This document shows positions 5,418-6,071 of a DNA stretch of 6,071 nucleotides, in pieces; the stretch's first letter is position 1; every line of letters begins with the position of its first letter. The DNA comes from CAYOID01 sp964573115. GTDB lineage: Bacteria > Desulfobacterota > Desulfovibrionia > Desulfovibrionales > Desulfothermaceae. Made by a program: the position numbers and the translations under genes. The stretch spans positions 1-6,071 of the forward strand of contig CAZNIP010000149.1 of the NCBI GenBank assembly GCA_964573115.1. The letters run 5' to 3'. The notes below the pieces were generated by a model that saw only the letters and a list, made by a program, of their open reading frames with translations, did no database searches and was not told the DNA's origin.

Positions 5418-6071
5418 GACCTTTCCGCAAGCCAGGAGCACTGTCAGACCATCTTGCCTTCATGTTGGTATGGAGCCTCTTCCTTGTTGTACTCTCCAGT
5501 CTCTTCTCTGCCGTCCTGGCGGCTGATTTCGAGACCGGGTCGGTGGAGCTCAACAGCACCCTGGCCAGCCCTCCAGGCAGTTCGACCTGGAAGAGGGTGA
5601 ACCTGCAGGGTACCTACAGCAATCCCCCTGTGGTCATTGCCGGCCCCTTGACCCACAACAACGATCTCTCCCTCAGCGTCCGGATCCGCAACGTGACCTC
5701 CGGCAGCTTCGACATCGCCCTGACCAGCCCTTGTCTCAGTGCAGGTTCCGACTCCAACGCGGCCGGGTCCCCATGCTCTCCACCCTGGGCCACGGAAACG
5801 GTGCATTTCCTGGTGGTGCCACCCGGGATGTGGCAGTTCCCGGACGGGACCAGGATCGAGGCCGCCCGGCAAACCGTCAGCACTGTCCGCTCAGGACTCG
5901 GCAATCAGAGCGCCGGGGAGCCGGTCACGTTTCAGCACACCTATTCGGCCCGGCCGATTGTCCTCCATTCCGTGAACACCACAAACGACCCTGACTGGAT
6001 CACCAGCACAGCCTTTGGTCCGGGGAACGACGTCGCCAGTCCGCCGGACACCAGCGGCTTTACCCTGGCCC
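5414..6071 (+). CDS. mshQ: MshQ-like secreted protein with lectin-like domains, N-terminal part
   Basis: The frame stays open for 219 codons to the window edge, so only the N-terminus is seen. Residues 1-36 form a Sec-type signal peptide: basic start, hydrophobic core around 14-31, and a likely cut near AVLA-AD. The mature start (DFETGSVEL, then VNLQGTYSNPPVVIAGPL and VRIRNVTSGSFDI) and VPPGMWQFPDGTRIEAA match the N-terminal region of MshQ proteins and resemble H-type lectin-like beta domains. A second copy begins near residue 168 (PVTFQHTYSARPIVLHSV with NTTND, ending DTSGFTLA). Cys107 and Cys121 lie in a Ser/Pro-rich insertion and may form a disulfide. Known MshQ proteins are much longer. 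The gene overlaps mshP by ATGA. A surface adhesin or tip-associated role is inferred. Confidence 0.8.
   Translation, partial: MRPFRKPGALSDHLAFMLVWSLFLVVLSSLFSAVLAADFETGSVELNSTLASPPGSSTWKRVNLQGTYSNPPVVIAGPLTHNNDLSLSVRIRNVTSGSFDIALTSPCLSAGSDSNAAGSPCSPPWATETVHFLVVPPGMWQFPDGTRIEAARQTVSTVRSGLGNQSAGEPVTFQHTYSARPIVLHSVNTTNDPDWITSTAFGPGNDVASPPDTSGFTLA

Noticed and set aside
1..6071. General type II secretion operon instead of a pilus locus
   Set aside because: The FDDVDDYDGL motif, the MshO C-terminus, the MshP segment and the MshQ-like end gene in this order point to MSHA; no gspD, gspL or gspM-like gene is seen here.

Overview
The window is the downstream half of an MSHA-type (mannose-sensitive haemagglutinin-like) type IVa pilus locus. 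All genes read on the + strand and are packed like an operon. It opens inside the 3' end of the assembly ATPase gene (mshE). It then runs through the inner-membrane platform protein (mshG), a divergent pilin-like protein in the mshF/mshB position, the major pilin (mshA), and the minor pilin set mshC, mshD, mshO and mshP. It ends inside a secreted mshQ-like gene that is still open at base 6071. The order E-G-(F/B)-A-C-D-O-P-Q matches the MSHA gene order known from Vibrio and Shewanella, except that one gene occupies the F/B interval.

The host looks like a Gram-negative proteobacterium of fairly high GC. Hand-counted 60-base lines give about 55-70% GC in conserved genes. MSHA loci are best known in Gammaproteobacteria but also occur in Desulfobacterota. 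The diverged proteins and a GGTTGAG-type heptad repeat before mshO make a deltaproteobacterial (Desulfovibrionales-like) source my preferred guess, but the window has no taxonomic marker.

Layout: 2-508 mshE 3' end; 502-544 a long imperfect hairpin starting in the mshE stop region; 580-1806 mshG; 1821-2342 pilin-like protein with an AT-rich 3' end; 2343-2410 AT-rich spacer with a strong ribosome binding site; 2411-2863 mshA; 2872-3420 mshC; 3417-3893 mshD (ATGA overlap with mshC); 3894-4004 spacer with four heptad repeats; 4005-4856 mshO; 4857-4940 spacer; 4941-5417 mshP; 5414 to the end mshQ (ATGA overlap with mshP). No gap over 300 bases lacks a gene, and I see no tRNA, rRNA, CRISPR or transposase.

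How the parts work together, from family knowledge: MshE powers polymerisation at the MshG platform. MshA forms the fibre. MshC, D, O and P and the F/B-position protein probably form the initiating or tip complex. MshQ is a predicted exported protein with lectin-like beta domains and may act as an adhesin. The most unusual points are the hairpin between ATPase and platform genes, the sharp GC drop in the variable part of the major pilin and in the region before it, the heptad repeat that supplies the mshO ribosome binding site, the long or ambiguous leaders of mshC and mshP, and the duplicated domain in MshQ. I found no wholly new system.
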